Source: Arthrobacter humicola (GTDB lineage Bacteria > Actinomycetota > Actinomycetes > Actinomycetales > Micrococcaceae). From it: a stretch of 64,000 nucleotides of DNA. This document shows, piece by piece, positions 34,001-42,383 of the stretch. Every line of letters starts with the position of its first letter. The stretch's first letter is position 1. A model generated the notes under the pieces. The model saw only the letters and a list, made by a program, of their open reading frames with translations, did not search any database and had not been told where the DNA came from. The position numbers and the translations under genes are program-made. Location of the stretch: assembly GCF_022803015.1 (NCBI RefSeq), contig NZ_JAFKON010000013.1:1-64000 (forward strand), in the 5' to 3' direction.

Positions 34001-35188
34001 TTAACCGCGCAGGAGCAATCCCTGGCCGACGAGGCCCTCCACGGCCGCATCGAGCAACACTTCATAGCCCTCGGGCAGCCCGTGTACGGCCTCAATTCGG
34101 GCTGCCAAAGTCTGCAGCGAGACGGGACGCTGGGCTGTCTGCCAGATGATCGGTCCGATGCCACTGAGCCTGATGACTTCAGTTTCCGTCAGAACCAGAA
34201 GGTCTCCGCCGATTTCTACTGCGTCAACGGCGTCGGTCCGTTGCAGCCAGCCTCCGGGGATCGGTTCTTCCTTCTTTTCACCTGCCTGGTGATCTGCCTG
34301 CTCCGCTTCCGACTCCAGCAGGGCGGGAGCCCATGCGGTGATGACTTCTGGCCGGTCATAGGGCTGCGCCAAAAACAGCGGCGCCAGGCTGTCCGTTAGG
34401 TCCGCGGCTTCGGAATAGCTGACACGGAGCACTCCGCCCACGCTGTCAATCAGCCGGCAGAGCGACTGAAGCGGCTGGAACACGGCAGCCTGGGAGGAGG
34501 TGTCCGGGATCAGCGCAAGCACTGCATCCACCAGAGGGACCGGCTCGATGACGGGGAGCTGATACTCGCCGCCGGTAACCCTGTCGAGCAGTGCGATGGA
34601 CGTGATGCGAGGGCTTTCCGGTGCGACTTTCAGGCCAAGTTCGTCCGGGCCCACCTGGAGTTTCGCTGCGCCCGTTGTTGTCTGCTTGACCGACAGCGGC
34701 TTCGGGTACGGCTCGATTGTCCCGTCAGCACGGATTGCAACAGTTTCGTCAGTTATGTAGCCGAAAGTCTGGGCAAGCTGCGAAGAGGCGGTGGTCTTTC
34801 CGGTGCCGGATTTTGCGACCAAGGCAATGACCGCGCCCTCGGCATCGGCCACACCGCAGGCGTGGAGCATCGTCAACTCGCCGGCGCGCTCAAGGATGGC
34901 AGCGACAGTGACCTCCGAGGTCACGGCTTCGGCCAAGACCTCGAACGTGTCCGCGCCGAGATGCTTCACCCCGCCTCCGGGGAGCTTCGAATCAAAGTGG
35001 AGGGAAGCGGTGAAGGGTTGGGCTGAGACGCTGGGCTCCGCTACCGATGTGACGGACCTCAGATCTCCTAAGCAACGGCTCCAGGCCTCAGCCATCGCTT
35101 GCCGTTGAGTAAGTGTGGTGGCCGCACCCCACCTGACTGTGAAGTTGATACCCAGCACGTCAAGGGACAAGTCATTGGGCGCGCTCAA
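34001..35188 (-). CDS. HPr-kinase-like P-loop protein fused to a PqqD-like C-terminal domain
   Basis: A 395-residue protein from a TTG at 35188 (GGTGAGAT upstream). The middle has an HprK-type P-loop, LVAKSGTGKTTASSQLA (about 123-135), and TDETVAIRADGTIEPYPKPLSVK, as in small HprK-like kinases. The last 80 residues (VEIGGDLLVLTETEVIRLSGIGPIIWQ...ARIEAVHGLPEGYEVLLDAAVEGLVGQGLL) resemble PqqD, a peptide-chaperone winged helix. No phosphocarrier partner is present. Such fusions occur near EPS and RiPP genes; the substrate is unknown. It shares its strand with the flanking Tat-type repeat protein and autokinase genes. Confidence 0.7.
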   Translation of the reverse strand: MSAPNDLSLDVLGINFTVRWGAATTLTQRQAMAEAWSRCLGDLRSVTSVAEPSVSAQPFTASLHFDSKLPGGGVKHLGADTFEVLAEAVTSEVTVAAILERAGELTMLHACGVADAEGAVIALVAKSGTGKTTASSQLAQTFGYITDETVAIRADGTIEPYPKPLSVKQTTTGAAKLQVGPDELGLKVAPESPRITSIALLDRVTGGEYQLPVIEPVPLVDAVLALIPDTSSQAAVFQPLQSLCRLIDSVGGVLRVSYSEAADLTDSLAPLFLAQPYDRPEVITAWAPALLESEAEQADHQAGEKKEEPIPGGWLQRTDAVDAVEIGGDLLVLTETEVIRLSGIGPIIWQTAQRPVSLQTLAARIEAVHGLPEGYEVLLDAAVEGLVGQGLLLRG

Positions 35189-35307
35189 TCAATCTCACCA
35201 ATCCGGCAACGCCTTAAAACCTCACTGCCCTCTACCAGCAGATACCCGCGCTGCAAGAACCGTTCTGACATGGCAACCCCAACATGATCCCCGATATTTT
35301 TGCTTCT

Positions 35308-35329
35308 GGCCATTAGATCACTAATGGCC
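35308..35329. terminator. 9-bp hairpin after the Tat-type repeat protein gene
   Basis: GGCCATTAG, loop ATCA, CTAATGGCC: a perfect dyad 42 bp downstream of the minus-strand stop at 35371 and 120 bp upstream of the HprK-PqqD start. It lacks a T run on the minus strand, so it may be a weak terminator or an operator. Confidence 0.4.
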
Positions 35330-35370
35330 TATTGCACGAGCCGGAGCATCTGCAGTGGAGCCCCCTACAC

Positions 35371-36324
35371 CTAGGGCTTCCTGAGAGTGGCAAACCTGTG
35401 AACCGCTGTGAGAGTTGTGCGCTCGTTGGTGGCGGAGTCGATGACGGTGACAGTCACGGTGACGGTGTAGTTCAACACTGTGCCCTTGTTCGGCGCCGAA
35501 CCATTGCCCGTTCTGGAATAAGATCCGAAAGTGAAAGCCTCGGAAGTACCCCCGGCCGGCACAGCCAATGCTCCGCTCCAGCTTCCCGCAGACACGGCCG
35601 TGTTGTTGATCTTGCCGATCACGAGCCCTATGCCGGAGTTGGCCGTGGTCGTATCTGCGGGATCGATGGCGATGCTTACGGACGCAGTTCCCGACATGAC
35701 AGCACCGGTTGTCGAGACGGAGAAGCCCTTGGGACCCGTTCCCAGCACGGCTGGCGTTCCCGTGACAATCGGATCAGCCGTGCTGGGGACAATGCTTGCT
35801 GACAGAACTGGCTTTAGAGAGGCAACAAAGACCATCGCGGGCAGAACAGTCTTCTTGGTGGCGGACTCGACCACGGTGACCGTTACGGTGACGGTGTAAC
35901 TCAGTACGGCGTCTTTCGGCACCGTACTCGTTCCCGTTCTCGTATACACGAAGTCGTAAGGAGAGGACTGCCCGCTGGGCGGCAGGGCCGAAGCGGTGAC
36001 GGCGAGGCCAATGCCAGCAGTCTTCGCAGCAGCGTCGGGTTCGATAGCAATGACGACTGAAATAGCTCCCGCCACAGCAGCACCGGTCGTGGCGACAGCG
36101 AAGCCCTTGGGCCCCGTTCCATGCATCAGCCTAGTTCCGATGACCGTTGGAGCCGTCGTGCCGAGAACAAGGCCTGCCGACAATGTCGGCTGCGGCGTCG
36201 ATGCCGCAGCGGCCGGCGCTGCTATAGCTGCCGCGATCACGGGCAGACTCCACGCGGCGCCCTTAACAACTGCACGGCGGTCGAAACTAGCTTTCGGTGC
36301 AGCCAGGCTCTTGATCTCCGACAT
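35371..36324 (-). CDS. Tat-signal exported protein with two tandem beta-type repeats
   Basis: A 317-residue hypothetical. The N-terminus FDRRAVVKG followed by AAWSLPVIAAAIAAPAAAA is a twin-arginine signal with an AxA cleavage site. The mature part is two repeats of about 135 residues; each begins with a LGTGPKGF or HGTGPKGF block, then GAxSxxIAI, and ends in a Val/Thr run (SYTVTVTVTVVESAT and NYTVTVTVTVIDSAT). No Cys, no membrane anchor. Divergent from the Wzb-type phosphatase gene. Export in folded form is expected; function unknown. Confidence 0.75.
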   Translation of the reverse strand: MSEIKSLAAPKASFDRRAVVKGAAWSLPVIAAAIAAPAAAASTPQPTLSAGLVLGTTAPTVIGTRLMHGTGPKGFAVATTGAAVAGAISVVIAIEPDAAAKTAGIGLAVTASALPPSGQSSPYDFVYTRTGTSTVPKDAVLSYTVTVTVTVVESATKKTVLPAMVFVASLKPVLSASIVPSTADPIVTGTPAVLGTGPKGFSVSTTGAVMSGTASVSIAIDPADTTTANSGIGLVIGKINNTAVSAGSWSGALAVPAGGTSEAFTFGSYSRTGNGSAPNKGTVLNYTVTVTVTVIDSATNERTTLTAVHRFATLRKP

Positions 36325-36415
36325 CTTTTACCCCAAGTCGTGTGCGGCGGAGAGCCCCCAGTCGAGCAAGCTCCTGCCGAGCGTTTCGGCATCCTTTGAC
36401 GACTGTACGCAGAAA

Positions 36416-36442
36416 AGCATGAATCTTCAATATCAAGATGCT
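36416..36442. promoter_or_regulatory. AT-rich nested dyad in the divergent spacer before the phosphatase gene
   Basis: AGCAT (36416-36420) and ATGCT (36438-36442) flank CTT...AAG arms within the 240-bp spacer 36325-36564. This is the most AT-rich stretch nearby and a reasonable place for a promoter or operator; no sigma boxes are assigned. Confidence 0.25.
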
Positions 36443-36564
36443 TTATTTTCAAGAACGACAGAATTAGCCACTATCTCCTTGAATCGATCTGGTCGCGCCC
36501 TGCGCGGCTAGACTCGGGAACCACGTCGCTGGCAAGAGTTTCGATAATGGAAGTTGGATAAACC

Positions 36565-37167
36565 TTGGAATCCCCTCGCCCCGTTCGGATCCTGACGGTC
36601 TGCACCGGCAACATCTGCCGCTCGCCGGTGGCCGAGCGCCTGCTGCAGGCGGGCCTGGATCAAGTGCAGCCCGGTACTTATGTGGTTCGAAGCGCCGGCA
36701 CGCGGGCCATGGTGGGCGATCCGATCCAGCCGAGCTCTGCGGACATCATCAGGACGTACGGCGGCACTCCGGACGGTTTTGCGGCGCGCCAACTGACGCA
36801 AAAGATCCTCCGGGAGTCCGATCTGGTGTTGGCGATGACCGCTAAACACCGCGGCGAGGTAATGCAGATGGATGCCTCTTTGCTGAAGCGGACTTTTACT
36901 ATCCGCGAGTTTGCCCGGATGCTGAAGGTCCTTGAGCAGCGCGACGCGGACACCCCCGCACCCTCCCCCGCCAGCGACACTCCATCCTTTTGGCGGGAAC
37001 TCCCCGGCCGGGCGGCGTCAGTTCGGCACCTGGCACTGGCGCCGGACGCCGCCGACAACGATGTTGTGGATCCCTACCGGCGCGGGCAGGAGTTGTATGA
37101 CCAGATGGAGGACGAGCTCGCCCCGGCCATCCTCGCCATCCTGCGTTTCGCCCGCCTCCACAGCTGA
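36565..37167 (+). CDS. Low-molecular-weight protein tyrosine phosphatase (Wzb/PtpA-like)
   Basis: A 200-residue phosphatase. The catalytic loop C13-TGNIC-R19 is at the N-terminus and the acid Asp169 is in DPYRRGQELYDQMEDEL near the C-terminus. It is about 40 residues longer than usual: a Pro/Ser-rich insert with DTPAPSPASDTPS lies before the DPY motif. TTG at 36565 is the only start in frame near the active site. It probably dephosphorylates the BY-kinase autophosphorylation tyrosines and so resets EPS assembly. Confidence 0.88.
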   Translation: MESPRPVRILTVCTGNICRSPVAERLLQAGLDQVQPGTYVVRSAGTRAMVGDPIQPSSADIIRTYGGTPDGFAARQLTQKILRESDLVLAMTAKHRGEVMQMDASLLKRTFTIREFARMLKVLEQRDADTPAPSPASDTPSFWRELPGRAASVRHLALAPDAADNDVVDPYRRGQELYDQMEDELAPAILAILRFARLHS

Positions 37168-37252
37168 CTTCGCTTCCTTCAGCCGCGGTTCACCGGCGCC
37201 GAAACCGGTCTTGGACAGTACTCTTGACGGTGACGGTCTGGGAGGACGGCAA

Positions 37253-38437
37253 ATGAATGTGGATCTGACAACAGCCGACGAGAATGAGCGTGTCAGGCTG
37301 GTGTCCCTGCACGGCTTATCCCTGTTGGATACACGGGCGGAGGAACGCTTTGACCGGATCACCCGTGCCGCCCGTGAACTGTTCAATGTCCCCGTAGCCG
37401 CCGTGAATCTGTTGGACAGCGACCGGGTGTTCGTGAAGTCACCGCAAGGAACGGGCTTGAGGGAGATCGACCGGAAGGACACCTTCTGTGACGCCGCGAT
37501 CGCCCAACCGGAAATCCTGATGGTCCCGGACGCGATGGCGGACCGGCGGTTCTTGGACCTGCCTGACGTCGTCGGCGGACGCGGGGTCCGGTTTTATGCC
37601 GGCCGGCCGCTGAGCGTGGATGCAGGCAGCAGGGTCGGCACTCTCTGCCTGTTTGACACCCAGCCGCGTGAGCTTTCCGAGGTTCAGCTCCGGCAGTTGG
37701 ATGAACTCGGAAGCTGGGCCGAACGTGAGCTCCAAGACTCCGCAGACCGGGACCGTGCCCGAGCCGTGCAGCAGGCCCTACTGCCATCCTCCACGCCGGG
37801 CGCACCGCACTATCAGATTTCCGGGATCTGCCTGCCGAAAGGGGACGTGGGCGGGGACTTTTACTCGTGGAGCGAATCGGAAGACGGTGTGGATCTGATG
37901 CTTGCCGATGTGATGGGCAAGGGGACGGCTGCGGCGCTCATGGCCGCCACCGTCCGCAGCGCGGTACGCAGTACAGGAGGCAACGCGCCCGGTGCGGTTA
38001 TGGACGGGGCCAGCAGGCTCCTCGCAGAGGACCTGGAGAACACGGCCACCTTTGCGACGGCCTTCCTGGCAAGGCTTGAGCCGGCCAGCGGGCGCCTGGA
38101 GTACGCCGACGCCGGTCATGGCCTGAGCATCATCGTCGCCCTTGACGGCTCCTACCGCCGCCTGCCCTGTCGCGGGCTGCCGCTGGGACTCGGTGAACCA
38201 GGCTCGTGGGGCACGGCACATACTGTCCTCGCCCCGGGAGAGACCCTCGCGAGTTTCACCGACGGGCTCCTGGACCTCTACGACGGTACCTTGGCCGCGC
38301 TCGATGACCTCGCCGCCCTCGTCCGCGACCATACCCCCGCACAGCTCACCGCCCTCCTGCAGGACCTCCACCGGGAGACCCAGCCGGATGACGACGTCAC
38401 AGCTATCTTCCTCACCCGCCTTCAGGTGGCCGCCTAG
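37253..38437 (+). CDS. GAF domain-containing SpoIIE-type PP2C phosphatase
   Basis: A 394-residue soluble protein. The N-terminal GAF domain covers about 15-155 (LFNVPVAAVNLLDSDRVFVKSPQG, PLSVDAGSRVGTLCLFD). The SpoIIE phosphatase domain covers 165-390, with metal-site motifs GDVGGDFYSW, LADVMGKGTAAALMA, YADAGHG, SFTDGLLD and DDDVTAIFL. Such proteins usually dephosphorylate anti-sigma antagonists. ATG at 37253 has GGAGGAC upstream; the frame is open earlier through the end of the tyrosine-phosphatase gene. No partner anti-sigma is adjacent, but the STAS-like protein at 31033 is nearby. Confidence 0.87.
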   Translation: MNVDLTTADENERVRLVSLHGLSLLDTRAEERFDRITRAARELFNVPVAAVNLLDSDRVFVKSPQGTGLREIDRKDTFCDAAIAQPEILMVPDAMADRRFLDLPDVVGGRGVRFYAGRPLSVDAGSRVGTLCLFDTQPRELSEVQLRQLDELGSWAERELQDSADRDRARAVQQALLPSSTPGAPHYQISGICLPKGDVGGDFYSWSESEDGVDLMLADVMGKGTAAALMAATVRSAVRSTGGNAPGAVMDGASRLLAEDLENTATFATAFLARLEPASGRLEYADAGHGLSIIVALDGSYRRLPCRGLPLGLGEPGSWGTAHTVLAPGETLASFTDGLLDLYDGTLAALDDLAALVRDHTPAQLTALLQDLHRETQPDDDVTAIFLTRLQVAA

Positions 38438-38485
38438 CACACCCTCTGGGGAGGCTGGTGGCGGTTCTGGCCGCCGCGGCGCCCG

Positions 38486-41038
38486 TCAGGTGGGGATGAC
38501 GCGAAACAGAAAGCGTGTCCGGACCATCACCCAAAGAACGGCCAGCACCACCACGTATGCGGCCGTGTTCAGCAGGACTCGGCCATCCTGCAGGGCGGGG
38601 ATATTGGATATGACAGCGATCAGCACTACATGCATGATGAAAACGTAGAGTGTGGCCCGTCCGAGGGGAATCAAGAACCACCCCAAAATACGCTCCACGG
38701 GCTTCCAATAGGCCGTTAGGAACGCGTAGACCGCCACTACCAGCAGCACTACGTTGAGCAACCTTCCCGGCTCCAGATAGGTACGGCCGAAAAAGGCATC
38801 GTACATGGCACGGTAGGTGGCGTCCGGCATGACGGCCAGCCGGGCATCAAACCCGTTGGCAAGATACGGATTACAGAAGGACAGGAAAGCCAGTGCGGCG
38901 GCGGCCGCCGTGCAAGCGACCACCACCCAGGTCCGACGGCCCAGCCAGGCGATGATGGCCGCCCGATGGTACCCGGCCACCAGACCGAGCACGAAGAGGA
39001 CCTGCCATACCATCAGCGGAAAGGAGTCCTCGAACTGCGAGGGCAGCAGCCGGATCCTGAACACAGCACCCGCCGCGTAGAGAGCTGCGGTCGACGCCAG
39101 CACCCACAGCACCTTTCCCCGGGACAACGCCGCCAATACCAGGGGGCTGACGATGAGCAGCACCACATAGAGGCCCATGACGTTGAACTGCCAGGGCCCG
39201 AACTTCAACAGCAGGATCCCGGGGATCACTTCGGGGGGCACCGGAAACTGCAGTAGGGACCCCATTCCCGCGTAGAGGTCATAGGCGCGGCCCGATCCCC
39301 CGCGCCCCGCGGCGCCCGTTCCCTGGTCAACGAATGACGTCAGGGCATCCGCATTGACAGCCGGCACAAGGGAAAAGAGGAAGACGCCGAGCAGAACCAC
39401 CAAGGCCGTGCCGTACAGTTTTCCCGCGCGCCTCCCGGCATGGTCCACCACGTCACCAAGGTGGTCCGTGACCCGCGGACCGAACACCATGCCCAGGACC
39501 AACCCGGAAAAAAGGACAAAGAGTTCCGCCCCGGACACGAAGCCCACGGCCTCCTGAGTGAACAACTGAAAAAGCGAAGTCATGCCCAAGTGATTGACCA
39601 CCACAAACACAATGGCGAGCCCACGCAGGAGATCGACCCTTGAATCCCGGGAAGAGGGGTCCTTGTACGACCAGCCCGAAACGCGGCGCAAACGCCGGGG
39701 AGCGGCCCACAACAGGAACAACACCAACACCACAGCGGCACCAACGCCCCAGACTGCCACGCCAGAAAGGACCTGACCGGCGTCCGGCACGGAAGCACTC
39801 GGGTCTTTGGTGGCAGTGACGGGTCCCGTTACCAGGGTGGAGCCTTCCAAGCGGTTTCCGGCCGCTGCCGCGAGGTCCGGCCGTCCGGTCAGCCGCCAAT
39901 CGATAGCGGCCACACCGTTGTCCCTGGTGCTCATCTTCTCATCCCAGACCACGGCCTCGACACCGCTGAACCGCTCTGACGAGGACTCAGCAAGCACTTG
40001 CCCCCACCAGGAAAGCTTGATGGCGGACTCCTCAGCGCCGCCGACTGTGGGGCTGTAGAACGCTGCAGTCTGGAGCATCAGTGGCTTAGCACGTCCTTGG
40101 ACGTAGGCGCCGTAGAAATTGCCGTAGGAACCACCGGCCTCGTGACCGGTCAGCATGTCTGCCAGCTCCCCGGACGCCGGCAACGAGTTCACGGCGGCTC
40201 CGCCACGGGTGTCGTCATGGTAGGCGCTCAGCCCGACCCACTCAACGACGTCGTCCCCGGGATAGTACGGCGAGTAGCCGTCATCAGCACCATCCCAGAC
40301 ACCGTCCCCGTTGGAGTCCAGGATCCGATACCCGTCAGAGCCGGGCCCGGGCGCGTTGCGGTTCCGCTCAAAGGGGTAATCCTTGGCCAGGAAGGGCTCC
40401 CAGACCATGACAGTGCCGGCGTCGTCAATGGAGCCAAACGCGGCTGCCACCGCCCGAAAGGCGGCCACATAGGCAGCTGGCTGCTGGCCCCAGCTCACCC
40501 AGCTGGAGTTCATGTCCGGGGCAAACCGGATGAACACTTTCCCGGGAATCCCCTCCGTGAGCCGGCCGATCTCCTGCGCAAAGGCAAGAGCCCTAACAGC
40601 ATCGATCTGCTCCAACGGAACAGCGGGCTTTACCGTCAGCTGGGCATGGGCGCCCAGGGAGCCTGCCTGCTCGACGAACTTGCGGACATCCGCCTTCTCG
40701 GATTCCCGGACCGGCACGGTGACATCGTGGCTGAAAATGCCCGGCGAGGAACCCAGCCGTTCAGAGAACCCCGCCGCGCTATCCTCGCCCCATTGCAATG
40801 CTGCACCGAGGAGAGGACCGTGACCCTCCGCCGGACCCGTTGAACCGGACGAGGCACGTGCCGGTTCGGCCGCCGGACCAGCAACGGAACCACCCATCGG
40901 GTCGGCGTCCGCAACCATGGCCGGGCCCGCAATAAGCAGGAACAGGAAAGCCGGCAGGAACGCTGCATAAAGGAGTCCGCGGCCCGGCACTCGGGCATCT
41001 CCAACCGTGGCCGAACGCCGCGCGCCGCGATGCTTCAT
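38486..41038 (-). CDS. Exported GH26-like domain fused to an OpgC-like membrane acyltransferase
   Basis: An 850-residue fusion. After a signal/anchor segment (LLYAAFLPAFLFLLIAGPAM) comes an exterior domain of about 390 residues that looks like a GH26 beta-mannanase barrel: FIRFAPDMNSSWVSWG, TVMVWEPF and VEAVVWDEKMS. The place where GH26 enzymes have HEMN reads PDMN, so the usual acid/base Glu is changed to Asp. An EF-hand-like loop DSNGDGVWDGADDG lies near 238. The C-terminal half (from DSRVDLLRGLAIVFVVVNH) is a ten-helix OpgC-type acyltransferase. ATG at 41038 follows GGAGGGG. A surface-polysaccharide modifying role is inferred. Confidence 0.75.
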   Translation of the reverse strand: MKHRGARRSATVGDARVPGRGLLYAAFLPAFLFLLIAGPAMVADADPMGGSVAGPAAEPARASSGSTGPAEGHGPLLGAALQWGEDSAAGFSERLGSSPGIFSHDVTVPVRESEKADVRKFVEQAGSLGAHAQLTVKPAVPLEQIDAVRALAFAQEIGRLTEGIPGKVFIRFAPDMNSSWVSWGQQPAAYVAAFRAVAAAFGSIDDAGTVMVWEPFLAKDYPFERNRNAPGPGSDGYRILDSNGDGVWDGADDGYSPYYPGDDVVEWVGLSAYHDDTRGGAAVNSLPASGELADMLTGHEAGGSYGNFYGAYVQGRAKPLMLQTAAFYSPTVGGAEESAIKLSWWGQVLAESSSERFSGVEAVVWDEKMSTRDNGVAAIDWRLTGRPDLAAAAGNRLEGSTLVTGPVTATKDPSASVPDAGQVLSGVAVWGVGAAVVLVLFLLWAAPRRLRRVSGWSYKDPSSRDSRVDLLRGLAIVFVVVNHLGMTSLFQLFTQEAVGFVSGAELFVLFSGLVLGMVFGPRVTDHLGDVVDHAGRRAGKLYGTALVVLLGVFLFSLVPAVNADALTSFVDQGTGAAGRGGSGRAYDLYAGMGSLLQFPVPPEVIPGILLLKFGPWQFNVMGLYVVLLIVSPLVLAALSRGKVLWVLASTAALYAAGAVFRIRLLPSQFEDSFPLMVWQVLFVLGLVAGYHRAAIIAWLGRRTWVVVACTAAAAALAFLSFCNPYLANGFDARLAVMPDATYRAMYDAFFGRTYLEPGRLLNVVLLVVAVYAFLTAYWKPVERILGWFLIPLGRATLYVFIMHVVLIAVISNIPALQDGRVLLNTAAYVVVLAVLWVMVRTRFLFRVIPT

Positions 41039-41136
41039 CTGCCCCTCCCCACGGGGATATCCGGACCCCTCTGTGAGGCCACCGCCCGATACTATCGGGC
41101 CGAGGCAGTCCAGATGACCAGGCCACGCACCGCCGG

Positions 41137-41189
41137 AAGTGTTGATGGACGGGCCCGGTGTACTGTATTGAGGGCCTCCACGGCGCCCG
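41137..41189 (+). promoter_or_regulatory. Shared leader/promoter element, copy B (upstream of LCP genes)
   Basis: Counterpart of 31525-31577, same orientation relative to the downstream envelope gene. Blocks AAGTGTTGAT, CCCGG, GTACTGTATTG and GGGCC are kept. It lies in the divergent spacer between the GH26/OpgC fusion and the first LCP gene. Copy A runs into a strong hairpin; the matching part of copy B (AGGGCC at 41171-41176 with GGCCCT at 41193-41198) still forms a weaker one. Confidence 0.55.
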
Positions 41190-41252
41190 TGCGGCCCTGG
41201 CATTGGTCAAAATGGAATCCGGGCACCATGCCCGGCCAACTTAGAGGAACAC

Positions 41253-42308
41253 ATGACACACCCCTTCGACAGCCCAGACGACGCCGGCAGGGCGGAACTC
41301 CGCGAGCGGCGGCCCGCGAAGAAACGCCGGGGCCGCATCGTGCTGATCGCCGTCGCCGTGGTGGTGGCGCTCGTCGCGGTGGTGGCTGGCGGCTATCTCT
41401 TCAACCTCGCCCACACCTTCGACTCCGGTAGCAGAAAGATCGACCAGGCCTTCCCGGAGGAGTCCACGCGCCCGAAGAAGACTGACACGTCGATGAACAT
41501 CCTGGTGATGGGCAGCGACAGCCGCGGCGCCGCCGAGCCCGACACCGCCAGCACGCCCACTGACCAGCGCGCGGACACGCTGATGCTCGTGCACATTCCG
41601 GCTGACCGCAAGAACATCTACACGATGTCCGTCATGCGCGACCTCTGGGTGGACATCCCCGGGCACGGCGAGGCGAAAATCAACTCGGCGCTGGCCCTTG
41701 GCGGAACGCCGCTGATGGTGCAGACCATCGAGTCGATCTTCCAGCAGCGCATCGATCACGTGGCGATGATCGACTTCGAGGGCTTCAAGGGGCTCACCGA
41801 CGCGCTGGGCGGGGTGACCGTTAACACCAAGCTGCCGTTTACGTCGAACGATCTGAAGGGCCAGTCCTTCGCCCCGGGCCAACACACCTTCAACGGAACC
41901 GAAGCCCTGGCCTTCGTCCGCGAACGTCACGCCTACGCGGACGGCGACTACCAGCGGGTCCGCAACCAGCAGGAGTTCCTGCGGGCCATCATCAAGAAGT
42001 CCACCGCCGGCCAGACGCTGAGCAACCCAATCACTATCAACAACATGGTGGGCGCCGTGTCGCCGTTCGTCACTGTGGACAAGACCTTTGATTCGGGAGC
42101 CGTGGCCGGGCTGGGACTCGAGCTCAAGGACATCCGGGCACAGAACACCGTCATGTTCACGCTGCCCACCAACGGCGTCGGAACGTCCGCGGACGGCCAG
42201 TCGATCGTGCTGGCCGACCCGGCCGCCATCCAGAAGATCTCCGCAGCGATGGCCTCCGGCACCCTGGGCGAATACGTCGCGGCGAACAAGTTCGAGAACG
42301 GCAACTAA
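41253..42308 (+). CDS. LCP (LytR-CpsA-Psr) family protein
   Basis: A 351-residue membrane-anchored ligase that attaches polysaccharide or teichoic-type polymers to peptidoglycan. A basic N-terminus precedes one membrane segment (IVLIAVAVVVALVAVVAGGYL). The LCP core has MNILVMGSDSRG, RADTLMLVHIPADRKNIYTMSVMRDLWVDIPGHG with its Arg and Asp ligands for the polyprenyl pyrophosphate head, and LAFVRERHAYADGDYQRVRNQQ. Start ATG at 41253. A paralogue follows 75 bp downstream, 59% or so alike by eye in the core. Confidence 0.92.
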   Translation: MTHPFDSPDDAGRAELRERRPAKKRRGRIVLIAVAVVVALVAVVAGGYLFNLAHTFDSGSRKIDQAFPEESTRPKKTDTSMNILVMGSDSRGAAEPDTASTPTDQRADTLMLVHIPADRKNIYTMSVMRDLWVDIPGHGEAKINSALALGGTPLMVQTIESIFQQRIDHVAMIDFEGFKGLTDALGGVTVNTKLPFTSNDLKGQSFAPGQHTFNGTEALAFVRERHAYADGDYQRVRNQQEFLRAIIKKSTAGQTLSNPITINNMVGAVSPFVTVDKTFDSGAVAGLGLELKDIRAQNTVMFTLPTNGVGTSADGQSIVLADPAAIQKISAAMASGTLGEYVAANKFENGN

Positions 42309-42383
42309 GCCCGGCCGGGTGAGGCGCCCAGAGAGGCCCTTGGACCCATAGTCCGTGGCCGGGCGCGATGGTAGCGTCCGCTT

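Noticed and set aside
34001..35188. PQQ biosynthesis from the PqqD-like domains
   Set aside because: No pqqA, pqqC or pqqE homologue is in the window; PqqD-like domains are common outside PQQ pathways.
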